A stretch of DNA of 64,000 bases from Neorhizobium huautlense (GCF_002968575.1 NZ_PVBM01000015.1:1-64000), one strand, 5' to 3'. Counted from the first letter of the stretch, positions 26,373 to 36,180 are shown. Numbers and translations: made by a program. The notes: a model not told the origin generated them from the letters alone.

Positions 26373-29041
26373 GGTTTTTTCCCCTCTATCGCCGCCTGGG
26401 CCGCCGCAAGCCTGGCGATCGGCACGCGGAAAGGCGAACACGATACATAGTCAAGCCCGGCGTCTTCGCAGAAGCGGATCGATGCCGGGTCGCCGCCATG
26501 CTCGCCGCAAATCCCGAGCTTCAGGTCGTTTCGTGTCCTGCGGCCGCGTTCGGCGGCCAGTCTGATCAGTTCTCCAACGCCGTCGAAATCCAGAGAAATG
26601 AACGGATCGTGCTCGATGATGCCTTTGCGCTGGTAGGTCGGGATGAAGGTCGCCGCGTCATCGCGCGAAATCCCGAACGTCGTCTGGGTAAGGTCGTTGG
26701 TGCCGAAGGAGAAGAACTGTGCTGTCTCGGCAATCACATGGGCGCGGATCGCAGCCCGCGGCAACTCGATCATCGTGCCGGCGAGGTAAGCGATCGGCGT
26801 GCCGCTTTCCTTGGCAACATCATCGGCAACCCGGTCGATGACGCCCTTCACGTAATCGAGTTCGGTGCGAAGGCTGACGAGCGGCACCATGATTTCAAGC
26901 TCCACGGGCTCGCCGGTTTCCCGGGCGGCGGCCACGGCAGCCTCGAAAATAGCGCGAGCCTGCATCTCGGCAATCTCGGGATAGGAGATCGCCAGACGGC
27001 AGCCACGATGGCCGAGCATGGGGTTGAACTCATGGATAGCGTCGATGCGGCGGGCGAGAAATGCCGGCGGCATGCCCATGGCCTTGGCGACATCGGCAAT
27101 CTCGGCCTCCGTCTTAGGCAGAAATTCGTGCAGCGGCGGGTCAAGCAGGCGGATCGTTACAGGCAGGCCGTGCATGATGGTGAAAAGCTCGGTGAAATCC
27201 GAGCGCTGCATCGGCAGGAGTTTCGCGAGAGCTGCCCGGCGGCCGTTTTCGTCTTCCGCAAGGATCATCTCGCGCATCACATGGATGCGGTCACCCTCGA
27301 AGAACATGTGCTCGGTGCGGCAAAGGCCGATACCTTCAGCGCCGAACGAGCGGGCAGCCCGCGCGTCCTGAGGCGTGTCGGCATTGGTGCGCACCGTCAT
27401 GCGACGGTTCTTGTCAGCCCAGGCCATCAGCTTGCCGAAATCGCCGGAAAGCGCCGGCTGAATCATCGGCACCGTTCCCTGCAACACCTGGCCGGACGAG
27501 CCATCGATGGTGATCGTGTCACCTCGCTTCAGCGTGATGCCGCCGACGCCGATCAAAAGTTCGTCGCGAAGGTCGACACGCATCGAACCAGCGCCGACGA
27601 CGCAGGGGATACCCATGCCACGGGCGACCACCGCTGCGTGGCTGGTCATGCCGCCGCGTGTGGTGAGAATTCCTTCGGCCGCATGCATGCCGTGAATGTC
27701 TTCGGGGCTCGTTTCGATCCGCACAAGAATGACCTTGCGCCCCTCCGATTCCGCTGCCACCGCCTCTTCGGCGGTGAAGACGATCTCGCCGGTGGCCGCG
27801 CCCGGCGACGCCGGAAGGCCCGAGCCGATAATATGGCGTTCGACGCGCGGATCGATGGTGGGATGCAGCAGTTGATCCAGAGAAGGAGGCTCGATCCGGC
27901 AGATCGCCTCTTCCTCGGAGATCACTCCCTCCTCCACCATATCGACGGCGATCTTCATCGCCGCGCGGGTGGTGCGCTTGCCCGAACGGGTCTGCAGCAT
28001 CCAGAGCGTTCCCCGCTCGATGGTGAATTCGAGGTCCTGCATGTCGCGGTAATGGGCTTCCAGCCGTTCGCAGATCGCCTTGAATTCTAAAAAAGCCTCC
28101 GGCATCAGCTTTTCCATCGAGGGCTTTTCGGAGCCCGACGCGATGCGCCCCTCTTCGGTGATCGACTGCGGCGTGCGGATGCCGGCGACGACATCCTCGC
28201 CCTGGGCATTTACCAAAAACTCGCCGTAAAGCGCTCTTTCACCTGTCGACGGGTTGCGGGTGAACGCAACCCCCGTTGCCGACGACGAGCCGAGGTTGCC
28301 GAACACCATGGTCTGGACGTTGACGGCCGTACCCCATTCTTCGGGAATGCGGTGGAGGGTCCGGTAGGTCAGCGCACGCGGGTTCATCCAGCTCGAGAAC
28401 ACCGCGGCAATCGCCTTCCACAGCTGGATATGCGGATCCTGCGGAAAGCTCTCTCCCAACTCCTCTTCGATGATCTTCTTGTAGAGGCCGACGACATGCT
28501 GCCATTCGACCGCGGAAAGATCGGTATCGTAATCATGGCCGAAGCGGGCCTTCTCGTCCTCCAGTATCTCCTCGAACACTTCGTGATCGAGACCCATGAC
28601 GACGTCGGCATACATCTGGATGAACCGCCGGTAGCTATCCCAGGCAAAGCGGGCATCGCCGGCGTCGTGACCAAGCGCCTGCACCGTCTCGTCGTTAAGG
28701 CCTAGGTTAAGGACGGTATCCATCATCCCGGGCATGGAGGCGCGCGCACCGGAGCGGACGGAGAGCAGAAGCGGCTTGGTCGAGCCCCCGAAGCTGCGCC
28801 CCGTCAGCTCCTCCATGGCAGCGATGCCCTCGAGAACCTGGATTTTCAGGTCATCGGGAAGGGTCCGGCCATGTTCAAAATAATGGGCGCAAGCATTAGC
28901 GATGATGGTCATACCCGGCGGCACAGGCAAGCCAAGGCTCGCCATCTCGGCGAGATTTGCGCCCTTTCCACCTAACCGCTCAAGGTCGACGGCGCGGCCC
29001 TCGGCCTCGCCACCGCCGAAGCGATAGACCCACTTCATCAT
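26369..29041 (-). CDS. ppdK: pyruvate phosphate dikinase
   Basis: PpdK interconverts pyruvate, ATP and phosphate with PEP, AMP and pyrophosphate, a gluconeogenic and anaplerotic step. The roughly 890-residue protein has the N-terminal ATP-grasp part (LGGKGANLAEMASLGLPVPPG), the phosphohistidine loop GGMTSHAAVVARGMG, and the C-terminal TIM barrel with GTNDLTQTTFG and GICGEHGGDP (catalytic cysteine). Tandem ATGs at 29041 and 29038 lie just after GGAGGGCAGC; a longer frame to 29131 lacks such a site. A GNAT gene follows, overlapping by 4 bp. Confidence 0.96.
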   Translation of the reverse strand: MMKWVYRFGGGEAEGRAVDLERLGGKGANLAEMASLGLPVPPGMTIIANACAHYFEHGRTLPDDLKIQVLEGIAAMEELTGRSFGGSTKPLLLSVRSGARASMPGMMDTVLNLGLNDETVQALGHDAGDARFAWDSYRRFIQMYADVVMGLDHEVFEEILEDEKARFGHDYDTDLSAVEWQHVVGLYKKIIEEELGESFPQDPHIQLWKAIAAVFSSWMNPRALTYRTLHRIPEEWGTAVNVQTMVFGNLGSSSATGVAFTRNPSTGERALYGEFLVNAQGEDVVAGIRTPQSITEEGRIASGSEKPSMEKLMPEAFLEFKAICERLEAHYRDMQDLEFTIERGTLWMLQTRSGKRTTRAAMKIAVDMVEEGVISEEEAICRIEPPSLDQLLHPTIDPRVERHIIGSGLPASPGAATGEIVFTAEEAVAAESEGRKVILVRIETSPEDIHGMHAAEGILTTRGGMTSHAAVVARGMGIPCVVGAGSMRVDLRDELLIGVGGITLKRGDTITIDGSSGQVLQGTVPMIQPALSGDFGKLMAWADKNRRMTVRTNADTPQDARAARSFGAEGIGLCRTEHMFFEGDRIHVMREMILAEDENGRRAALAKLLPMQRSDFTELFTIMHGLPVTIRLLDPPLHEFLPKTEAEIADVAKAMGMPPAFLARRIDAIHEFNPMLGHRGCRLAISYPEIAEMQARAIFEAAVAAARETGEPVELEIMVPLVSLRTELDYVKGVIDRVADDVAKESGTPIAYLAGTMIELPRAAIRAHVIAETAQFFSFGTNDLTQTTFGISRDDAATFIPTYQRKGIIEHDPFISLDFDGVGELIRLAAERGRRTRNDLKLGICGEHGGDPASIRFCEDAGLDYVSCSPFRVPIARLAAAQAAIEGKKP

Positions 29042-29179
29042 GCTGCCCTCCACCCGATGCAGTCTGTTTTTCGCCATAACTACAGGTTTTACGACGGTTT
29101 GGAAACGCAGTAGGCAAGGATTATGTTGCAACGCAGCAAATAAAAGCTGCAGCGCGGAAGGATAGCGGGTTTCTGGGAA

Positions 29180-29315
29180 AACAAGCTTTGCGGGGCCGGA
29201 TCACAGGCGGCCCCGCAAAGCCTTCCGTCCGAGACAGGAAACCCGGACGGGGGGTCTAAGGCTCCGACGTGAGCGTCGGAGCACCAGGAAGTTCAATGGA
29301 CTTCCTCCGAATTCA
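29180..29315 (-). ncRNA. candidate trans-acting sRNA with intrinsic terminator
   Basis: Read on the minus strand, this 136-bp segment between smc and ppdK folds into consecutive stems: AGGAAGT/ACTTCCT (29286-29306), GCTCCGACG with a 4-nt loop (29261-29282), a GTCCG/CGGAC stem (29227-29258), and a 13-bp perfect stem GCTTTGCGGGGCC at 29185-29221. The last is followed by TTGTTTT (29184-29178), a textbook Rho-independent terminator. There is no reading frame. It could alternatively be a ppdK leader with an attenuator, since ppdK starts 140 nt further on. The 5' end and promoter are not fixed. Confidence 0.6.
29185..29221 (-). terminator. Rho-independent terminator, 13-bp stem
   Basis: A perfect 13-bp inverted repeat (29185-29197 with 29209-29221, 11-nt loop) is followed on the minus strand by TTGTTTT. 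It would end the candidate sRNA or attenuate transcription into ppdK. Confidence 0.75.
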
Positions 29316-29341
29316 ACAAGACAACAATAGCGGAAAATTTC

Positions 29342-29361
29342 AATCACCCATATGGGTGATT
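29342..29361. promoter_or_regulatory. perfect 20-bp palindrome
   Basis: AATCACCCATATGGGTGATT is a perfect palindrome 44 bp downstream of the smc stop. It could be a dimeric regulator's operator controlling the sRNA/ppdK side, or an smc terminator hairpin, although no good T-run follows on the minus strand (GAAATTTT). Confidence 0.45.
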
Positions 29362-29404
29362 CTACTTAATTGACGAGCATTTTTCCTGGGCACATTAGAT
29401 TTGC

Positions 29405-32400
29405 TCAGCTTGCCTCACGCAACAGCTCCGCCGTCTGCAAGTCGACGGACACAAGCTGGGAGACACCTTGCTCCGCCATTGTGACACCGAAAAGCCTGTT
29501 CATACGCGCCATGGTTATGGGGTTGTGCGTGATAATGATGAAGCGGGTTTCGGTGGACGCCGCCATTTCGTCCATGAGATTGCAGTAACGCTCGACGTTA
29601 TGGTCGTCGAGCGGCGCATCCACTTCGTCCAGAACGCAGATCGGCGCGGGATTGGTGAGGAAAACCGCAAAGATCAGTGCCATGGCGGTCAGGGCCTGTT
29701 CGCCGCCTGAAAGCAGCGTCATGGTCTGTGGTTTCTTGCCCGGCGGTCGCGCAAGGATTTCGAGCCCGGCCTCAAGCGGATCGTCCGATTCGATAAGCTG
29801 CAGTTCCGCCGTGCCGCCGCCGAAAAGGTGGGTGAAGAGCCGCTGGAATTCCGCGTTGACCACATCAAAAGCCGCCAGCAGACGCTCACGGCCTTCACGG
29901 TTCAGACTCTGGATCGCCCCGCGCAGCTTGCGAATCGCGTCGATCACATCGGCGCGCTCGCGCATCAATGTATCGAGCTTGTCGGAAAGCTCCTTTTGCT
30001 CCTCGTCGGCACGAAGATTGACCGCACCCAATCGCTCGCGCTCCATCCGCAACCGATCGACCTCCCGCTCGATTTCCCTGATATCGGGCATCGGCGCATC
30101 GGGTTTCAGGCCGGCAAGGCGCAGGACTTCATGGGGCGCAACGTTCAAGGTCTCGCGGATGCGGCTTTCGCTTTCGTGGCGCTTTTCGGCAGCGGAGACT
30201 AAACGTTCCTCGGCGCGGCCGCGTCTTTCCCGAACTTCGGCCAGTTCGGACAGCGCGGTGACGGCAATCCGGTCCGTCTCACGCTGAAGCGTTTCAGCCT
30301 CGGCAAGCCGGTCAGCGGCGGCGCGCCGCATGTCGTCGGCCTTCTGCAGCTCCGAAAGCAGCGCGCGCCGCTTGTCGTCAAGCTCCTCGGGTGCGGCTTC
30401 GAGATCGGCTATCTCCTCGCGGGCCTCGTCCTCGCGCTCACGCAGGCTTGCGATGTGACCGGCAGCACTCGCCGCTCGGGTGGTCCACGCGGCGCGTTCC
30501 TGAGCGATCGCCGACAGGCGGCGCTTGCGGCCTTCCGTCTCGCGGCTCAGTCCCTCGTAGCGGGCACGTGCCTCGGCGAGCAAGCTGCGATCGGTCGCAA
30601 CCACCAACTGCTGCTCGCGCAGCCGGTTGTCGAGATTAGAAATATCCGGAGCATGTTCCAGTTCAACGCGCGCATTCTCCTCCTGAACGCCCAGATCCTC
30701 GATCTGCCCGCTGATCTGATTGACGGCCTCGGCGATCACGTCACGGCGGCGCATCAGGTCGCCAGCAGCGCGTTCGGCCGAAGCAAGTGCATCGCGCGCT
30801 TCGGAAAGCTGCCGCGCAGCAAGACGGCCGCCTTCGCGGGCATCGGCAAGCTGGCGCTCCCGAGCCCCGATTTCGGACGCGGCGGCGGCAAGTGCCACCT
30901 CTGTTTCCGACAGGACGATACGCGCCTCGTCGATTTCCGCCTCAAGCTCGGAGAGCCGGTTCTTCTGAGAAAGGCGCAGGGCGGCGGCGCCAGGCGCTTC
31001 CGAACCGGTGACGTGACCATCCCAGCGATAAACGGCGCCTTCCTTCGTCACCAGACGCTGGCCGGGATGCAGGAGCCGGATTAGGTTCGGGGCATCCGCT
31101 TCGGAAACGAGGCCGATCTGCGCCAGGCGGCGGGCAAGTTCCGGCGGAGCCGTAACATGGGCGATCAGCGGCTTTGCACCGGGCGGTAGGTCCGGATCGC
31201 TTGAGCCATCGCCGTTCAACGACCAATAGGTCGGTGCGTTGGCGTCGACGGGGCTTTCCAGATCATCGCCCAATGCGGCTCCAAGTGCTGCCTCGTAACC
31301 GCGGTCGACGCGGATCATTTCGGCAACAGCCACGAAATCGCCAGAAGCGGCGCCGGCAGCAAGCATCCTGGAGATCGTACGCGCTTCGGTTTCCAAGCCG
31401 TTCAGTGCGGAGCGGGCCGCTTCCACCGGGCCGCGGGCCGCCAATTCATCCGCACGCGCCGACGCGAGTGCGGCTTCGACTTCCTCGGCAACCGCGGCTG
31501 CATCCTCGACCGCGAATTCGGCTGCCTCCACCGCTTCGCGCTTTTCGGCCGGGTCATCAAGTCCTGAGAGGCGATCGTTGATCGAGTCGAGCTCGCGCCT
31601 GGAGTCGCTAAGCTGCCGTTCGAGACGCTGGCGGCGCTCGGCAAGATCGCGGATTGCCCGCTCCAGCTGGTTGCGTCCAGCAGCCGCTTCCGCTCGCTCG
31701 GCGGTGATGGCGGAAGACAGTTTCTCGCTTTCGCCGAGTTCGGCCGCCGCAGCCTCAAACGCCGCATGCAGCTCTTCGGCCTGCACACCGGATTCGGCCA
31801 GAATCTCGCTGAGCTCGGCCTCTTCCTGGTCGAGCTTCTCCAGGAAAACCGCATTGTCAGCGGCCAGTTGCTCTTCGCGGCGGATATCCTCGCCGAGCTG
31901 CGCAAGGCGGCGTGTCAGTTCATCGCGGCGCTTCAGGAGACGGTTTACCTCCTCCTCCAACTGACCGCGGGCGATCTGCAGGCGCTGGAGCGCAGCCCCC
32001 GCCTTTGCCTCTTCCTCGCGCAGTTCCGGCAGCTTCAGGCTGGCGACCGCCTGTTCTTTTGCCGCCTCCATCTGCGCCTGCGCCTTCTCGGCCACGACGA
32101 CCGTGATCTGGTTCAGCGCGCTTTCCGCTTCGGCTTCCGCCTCCTTGGCCTGCGTCCAGCGAATATGCAGAAGCTGCGCTTCGCGCGAGCGGATATCGGC
32201 TGAAAGCGTCTTGAAGCGGTTAGCCTGCCGGGCCTGCCGTTTCAGGCTCTCTATCTGGCTTTCGAGCTGGCTCAGCACGTCGTCGAGACGTTCGAGATTG
32301 GTTTCGGCGGCGCGCAGGCGAAGCTCGGCCTCATGGCGGCGAGAATGGAGGCCGGAGATACCAGCTGCCTCTTCCAAGAGCTGACGGCGAGCCTGCGGTT

Positions 32401-32866
32401 TCGCCTGGATGAGCTCCCCGATCCGGCCCTGACCGACCATGGACGGCGAGCGCGCGCCGGTCGATGCATCGGCAAAGAGCAACTGCACGTCCTTGGCGCG
32501 CGCCTCCTTGCCGTTGATCCGATAAATCGAACCGGCTTCACGCTCGATCCGGCGGCTTACCTGAATTTCATCGGCATCATTGAAAGCGGCAGGCGCGGTG
32601 CGGTCGGAATTGTCGAGGTAGAGGCCGACTTCGGCGGTGTTGCGGGCCGGGCGGTTGCCGGAGCCGGAAAAGATCACGTCGTCCATGCCGGACGCGCGCA
32701 TGTTCTTGTAGGAATTCTCGCCCATTACCCAGCGCAACGCTTCGACAAGGTTGGACTTGCCGCAGCCGTTCGGGCCGACCACACCGGTCAACCCGCGTTC
32801 GATGACGAATTCCATCGGCTCGACGAAAGACTTGAATCCGACGAGGCGCAGCTTGGTGAACTTCAT
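29405..32866 (-). CDS. smc: chromosome segregation ATPase SMC
   Basis: SMC is the core of condensin, organising and segregating the chromosome. The 1153-residue protein has the N-terminal Walker A (VGPNGCGKSNLVEALRW, about residues 30-46), two long coiled-coil arms (about 170-500 and 650-990), a hinge domain near 510-640, the C-terminal signature LLSGGEQALTAMAL and the Walker B region CVLDEVDAPLDDHN. The length is normal. It follows the DsbA-like gene by 36 bp on the minus strand, a gene order typical of rhizobia. Confidence 0.97.
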   Translation of the reverse strand: MKFTKLRLVGFKSFVEPMEFVIERGLTGVVGPNGCGKSNLVEALRWVMGENSYKNMRASGMDDVIFSGSGNRPARNTAEVGLYLDNSDRTAPAAFNDADEIQVSRRIEREAGSIYRINGKEARAKDVQLLFADASTGARSPSMVGQGRIGELIQAKPQARRQLLEEAAGISGLHSRRHEAELRLRAAETNLERLDDVLSQLESQIESLKRQARQANRFKTLSADIRSREAQLLHIRWTQAKEAEAEAESALNQITVVVAEKAQAQMEAAKEQAVASLKLPELREEEAKAGAALQRLQIARGQLEEEVNRLLKRRDELTRRLAQLGEDIRREEQLAADNAVFLEKLDQEEAELSEILAESGVQAEELHAAFEAAAAELGESEKLSSAITAERAEAAAGRNQLERAIRDLAERRQRLERQLSDSRRELDSINDRLSGLDDPAEKREAVEAAEFAVEDAAAVAEEVEAALASARADELAARGPVEAARSALNGLETEARTISRMLAAGAASGDFVAVAEMIRVDRGYEAALGAALGDDLESPVDANAPTYWSLNGDGSSDPDLPPGAKPLIAHVTAPPELARRLAQIGLVSEADAPNLIRLLHPGQRLVTKEGAVYRWDGHVTGSEAPGAAALRLSQKNRLSELEAEIDEARIVLSETEVALAAAASEIGARERQLADAREGGRLAARQLSEARDALASAERAAGDLMRRRDVIAEAVNQISGQIEDLGVQEENARVELEHAPDISNLDNRLREQQLVVATDRSLLAEARARYEGLSRETEGRKRRLSAIAQERAAWTTRAASAAGHIASLREREDEAREEIADLEAAPEELDDKRRALLSELQKADDMRRAAADRLAEAETLQRETDRIAVTALSELAEVRERRGRAEERLVSAAEKRHESESRIRETLNVAPHEVLRLAGLKPDAPMPDIREIEREVDRLRMERERLGAVNLRADEEQKELSDKLDTLMRERADVIDAIRKLRGAIQSLNREGRERLLAAFDVVNAEFQRLFTHLFGGGTAELQLIESDDPLEAGLEILARPPGKKPQTMTLLSGGEQALTAMALIFAVFLTNPAPICVLDEVDAPLDDHNVERYCNLMDEMAASTETRFIIITHNPITMARMNRLFGVTMAEQGVSQLVSVDLQTAELLREAS

Positions 32867-32902
32867 GCCGCGCCCCTCATCTTCCCCTTAAGGAAGATAA
32901 GC

Positions 32903-33607
32903 TCACAACAGGCTGTCGATGAGCGCTGACATGGATTCAACCGATAGGTCCCCAGAATACTTCTTGCCGTTGATCAGGAAAGTCGGGGTGGAATTCACAC
33001 CGAAGTCGTCAGCTCCCCGCTTTACGACCGCGTTTACTTCATCGAGAAGCTTCTGGTTCGTCAAGCAAGCTTCGAAACTCTGCTGTGAGTAACCTGCCAG
33101 TTTGACACTTTGCAGCAATGCATTGCGCACATTTCCGTCCGCCGGAGCCGCCCAGGCGCGCTGCTGCTTGAAGAGCATCGAGACCATCGGGAAATATTGG
33201 GCCGGAGCAGAAAGCTCCTGCGGGTTCTGCGGATTGCAGCGGGCCAGCATGAAGGCGGCCGTCGCGACCGGATCGAACGGGAATTCCCGGATGATGAAAC
33301 GCACCTTGCCAGTGTCGATATACTTGGTCTTGATCGTGTCGAAGGTCTTGTTGTGGAAGTTGGCGCAGTGCGGGCAGGTCATCGACATATATTCGATGAC
33401 CGTCACAGGCGCCTTCTCCTCACCCAGCGCCATTTCCGGCAGCGGACCCGGCTTGATGGCAGCTGCCATGTCCACGTCGCCCTGGGACTCGGGAAGTTCC
33501 TGCGCAAAAGCTTCGGAAACGCCGAGCGGCAAGGCCAGCGCCAGGGCGGTTACGGCAACACCGCCCAAAAGCGCGCGCCGGGTCATGGTGACATCGTTCA
33601 TCTGCAT
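32903..33607 (-). CDS. DsbA-family thiol-disulfide oxidoreductase
   Basis: This 234-residue secreted thioredoxin-fold protein has an N-terminal signal containing TRRALLGG and a hydrophobic core ending SEAFAQE (twin-arginine pair, possibly Tat-exported). The active site CPHC is at residues 78-81 in YMSMTCPHCANFH, and a cis-proline loop NSTPTFLINGKKY lies near the end. The layout is that of the DsbA/BdbD-like group (thioredoxin_4). The ATG at 33607 follows AGGTG; an upstream frame to 33790 is unsupported. It lies between the DUF721 gene and smc on the minus strand. Confidence 0.9.
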   Translation of the reverse strand: MQMNDVTMTRRALLGGVAVTALALALPLGVSEAFAQELPESQGDVDMAAAIKPGPLPEMALGEEKAPVTVIEYMSMTCPHCANFHNKTFDTIKTKYIDTGKVRFIIREFPFDPVATAAFMLARCNPQNPQELSAPAQYFPMVSMLFKQQRAWAAPADGNVRNALLQSVKLAGYSQQSFEACLTNQKLLDEVNAVVKRGADDFGVNSTPTFLINGKKYSGDLSVESMSALIDSLL

Positions 33608-33752
33608 GGAACACCTGTAAGCGAGAGGTCTCAATATTTTTGACATTCCGTAACGCGACGCCCGAACAGGAACAAGCTGTCGATAGGCAAATCTCTTCAA
33701 AGAATTGTGACAAATCAGAGATGTATCAAGGATGAACGCAAGCTTCTTAAGG

Positions 33753-34277
33753 TCACCGCTTGCTTTTCTTCTGGAGCACGGCTGTCCCAAGTCGCTCGAC
33801 AGCCTTTTTCAGCGCCTCGCTTTCGATGCCCTCCATCATCGTTTCAAGCCGCTTGGCTGCCTCGCCCTTCAGCGGCGGAGGCTTGCGGGGATGCTTGAAG
33901 GTTTGCGAGACGGGCTTTTGGACGATACGTATCTGGCGGACGGCCGGAAAGCCGAAAAAGCCGTTGATGCGCGCAATCAACTCGCCCTGGGCGTGGGTCA
34001 GAAAAAGGGCGCGGGCGCCTTCGCAAGCGATCGTCAGGACGCCGGCCTGATAGCCGCCGCCTGCGGCAAAACCTTCGTCGCGCCGCGGCCAGGCGATTTT
34101 TTCCGGTCGGGTGCAGTCTGCAAAATCCTCGCCGGCGATTTCGTCCCAGGAGCCGAGCAGCGCCGTCGAGATGCCGGCGCGGCGGGCAAGCACCGGATCG
34201 ATGATGCCGTTCGCCACTTCGGAAATCTGAAACTCCCGTTTTCCTCTCTGGCTGCGCGTCTTTTCCGGGCCGTTCAT
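33753..34277 (-). CDS. DUF721 protein (DciA-like)
   Basis: This 174-residue basic protein has the DUF721 domain: SEVANGIIDPVLARRAGI, then LLGSWDEIAGEDFADCTRPEKI and GVLTIACEGARALFLTH, with a lysine-rich C-terminus. DUF721 includes DciA, which loads the replicative helicase in bacteria lacking DnaC. Rhizobial members of this length are generally annotated as DUF721, and a DciA role is an inference from the family. It is divergent from mutY and heads a minus-strand run with the DsbA-like gene and smc. Confidence 0.82.
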   Translation of the reverse strand: MNGPEKTRSQRGKREFQISEVANGIIDPVLARRAGISTALLGSWDEIAGEDFADCTRPEKIAWPRRDEGFAAGGGYQAGVLTIACEGARALFLTHAQGELIARINGFFGFPAVRQIRIVQKPVSQTFKHPRKPPPLKGEAAKRLETMMEGIESEALKKAVERLGTAVLQKKSKR

Positions 34278-34429
34278 TCGAAATCCGATCCAGTTGATCG
34301 AAAGTCATTATAGAGACCGGAATGCGATCGGGAAAGCGATCGTGGGTCAGGCTTCAGCGAGTGGTTCTACAATCCTGTTCCCCCAGCTTTCCTCCGGGCC
34401 TGCGATTGGCGAAAACAGGCGCAGCCACT

Positions 34430-35545
34430 ATGTTCGTTCACATGACGAGTTCTTCTGCCCTTTCTGCCGATCTCCCGCTTTCGTTCCCGGAAAAGCTGCT
34501 TGCCTGGTACGACCGGCACCATCGGGAGCTGCCCTGGCGGGTGAGCCCGGCGGCGGCGAAGGCGGGCGGGCGGGCCGATCCCTATCGCGTCTGGTTGTCG
34601 GAGGTCATGCTGCAGCAGACCACCGTCCAGGCGGTCAAACCCTATTTCGCCAAGTTCCTGGCGCTCTGGCCGAAGGTCACCGATCTCGCCGCAGCGCCTG
34701 CCGAGGACGTGATGGCCGCCTGGGCAGGGCTTGGTTATTACGCCCGCGCCCGAAACCTGAAGAAATGCGCCGAGGCGGTGGCCGCCGAGCACCAGGGCAT
34801 CTTTCCCGATACGGAGGAAGGCCTGCGCGCACTTCCCGGCATCGGCGACTATACGTCCGCGGCGGTTGCGGCAATCGCCTTCAACCGACGAGCCGCAGTC
34901 ATGGACGGCAATGTCGAGCGTGTGATTTCGAGGCTTTACGCCATCGATGCGCCGCTACCGGGCTCAAAGCCCTTGATGAAGGCGAAGGTTGCTGATCTGA
35001 CGCCTGCCGACCGGCCGGGGGATTTCGCCCAGGCGATGATGGATCTCGGTGCGACGATTTGCACGCCGAAGCGACCGGCCTGTACGCTCTGCCCCTTTCG
35101 CGAAGACTGTCTCGCCTTCGCAAAACATGATCCGGAACGCTTTCCCGTGAAGGCCGCGAAAAAAGAAAGACCGGTGCGGATGGGTGCGGCCTTCGTGGCG
35201 GTAACACCCGAAGGCGAGGTATTGCTGCGTCGGCGGATCGAAAGCGGCCTGCTCGGCGGCATGACAGAAGTGCCGACAACGGCGTGGACCGCGCGTCTCG
35301 ACGGCGGCACGAGCCCTAACCACGCTCCATTCCCCGCCGACTGGCAGGCCTGCGGCACGGTCGTCCATGTCTTTACCCATTTCGAGCTCAGGCTTTCCGT
35401 CTTCCGGACGAGAACCGAGAAAATAGAGGCGAATAACGGATGGTGGGAGCCGGTCACAAATCTTGAGGCCCAAGCCCTGCCAACCGTCATGAAAAAGGTC
35501 ATCGCCGAGGCTATCCCACGAGCCTTCGAAAAACTTCCGAACTGA
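34430..35545 (+). CDS. mutY: A/G-specific adenine glycosylase MutY
   Basis: MutY removes adenine mispaired with 8-oxoguanine. The roughly 371-residue protein has the catalytic glutamate in SEVMLQQTTV, the helix-hairpin-helix LPGIGDYTSAAV, the catalytic aspartate in VMDGNVERVISR, and the 4Fe-4S ligands C-x6-C-x2-C-x5-C (CTPKRPACTLCPFREDC). A C-terminal MutT-like domain holds FTHFELRLSVF. The start is uncertain: ATG 34430 is used, 34442 is possible, and a frame back to 34322 is open. The HAD gene follows by 20 bp. Confidence 0.95.
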   Translation: MFVHMTSSSALSADLPLSFPEKLLAWYDRHHRELPWRVSPAAAKAGGRADPYRVWLSEVMLQQTTVQAVKPYFAKFLALWPKVTDLAAAPAEDVMAAWAGLGYYARARNLKKCAEAVAAEHQGIFPDTEEGLRALPGIGDYTSAAVAAIAFNRRAAVMDGNVERVISRLYAIDAPLPGSKPLMKAKVADLTPADRPGDFAQAMMDLGATICTPKRPACTLCPFREDCLAFAKHDPERFPVKAAKKERPVRMGAAFVAVTPEGEVLLRRRIESGLLGGMTEVPTTAWTARLDGGTSPNHAPFPADWQACGTVVHVFTHFELRLSVFRTRTEKIEANNGWWEPVTNLEAQALPTVMKKVIAEAIPRAFEKLPN

Positions 35546-35565
35546 TACCCCTCCCGAGGAGACAC

Positions 35566-36180
35566 ATGACGGCCAAGATCGACCACATCGTTTTCGACAT
35601 CGGCAAAGTGCTGATCCACTACGACCCGAACATCCCCTACAGCCGCATCATTCCGGACGAAGAAGAGCGCAAATGGTTCTTTCTCAATGTCTGCACCCAT
35701 GAATGGAACCTGGAACAGGACCGCGGCCGCAGGTGGGAGGATGCCGAGACGTTGCTGATTGAGAAATATCCCGAACGTGAGGAACAGATCCGTGCCTTCC
35801 GCAAGCATTGGCATGAGATGGTGCCGCATGCCTACGACGGCTCCGTCAAAATCATGGAAGACCTGATCGACAGGGGCCAGGACGTGACGATGCTGACGAA
35901 TTTCGCGGCCGATACGTTTGCCCATGCCAGGGAACTCTTTCCCTTCCTGAACAAGCCGCGGGGAGTAACCGTTTCAGGCGAGATCGGGCTGATCAAACCC
36001 GATGTGGCGATCTACGAAAAACATGCCCGCGACTTCGGCATTAAACCGGAAGCGACGATCTTCATCGATGATTCCGCCGCGAATGTGGAAGGTGCACGCG
36101 CTGCCGGCTGGCAGGCGGTGCATTTCACCGACGCTGAACAGTTGAAAAAAGATCTGACCGCTTGCGGCGTGCAGGTCTGA
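35566..36180 (+). CDS. HAD-family hydrolase (YihX-like)
   Basis: This 204-residue HAD phosphatase has motif I in FDIGKVLIHYDP (DxG in place of DxD, common in the YihX-like subgroup), motif II LTNFAAD, the lysine of motif III in GLIKPDVAIYEKH, and motif IV FIDDSAANVEGA. Related enzymes dephosphorylate sugar phosphates; the substrate here is unknown. The ATG follows GAGGAG. Its last 35 codons recur in broken form at 38204-38300, beyond the toxin-antitoxin cluster. Confidence 0.9.
   Translation: MTAKIDHIVFDIGKVLIHYDPNIPYSRIIPDEEERKWFFLNVCTHEWNLEQDRGRRWEDAETLLIEKYPEREEQIRAFRKHWHEMVPHAYDGSVKIMEDLIDRGQDVTMLTNFAADTFAHARELFPFLNKPRGVTVSGEIGLIKPDVAIYEKHARDFGIKPEATIFIDDSAANVEGARAAGWQAVHFTDAEQLKKDLTACGVQV

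Noticed and set aside
26498..28090. A 530-codon plus-strand frame antisense to ppdK
   Set aside because: It mirrors the codon structure of ppdK, and its translation is arginine/histidine-rich with no recognisable motif.
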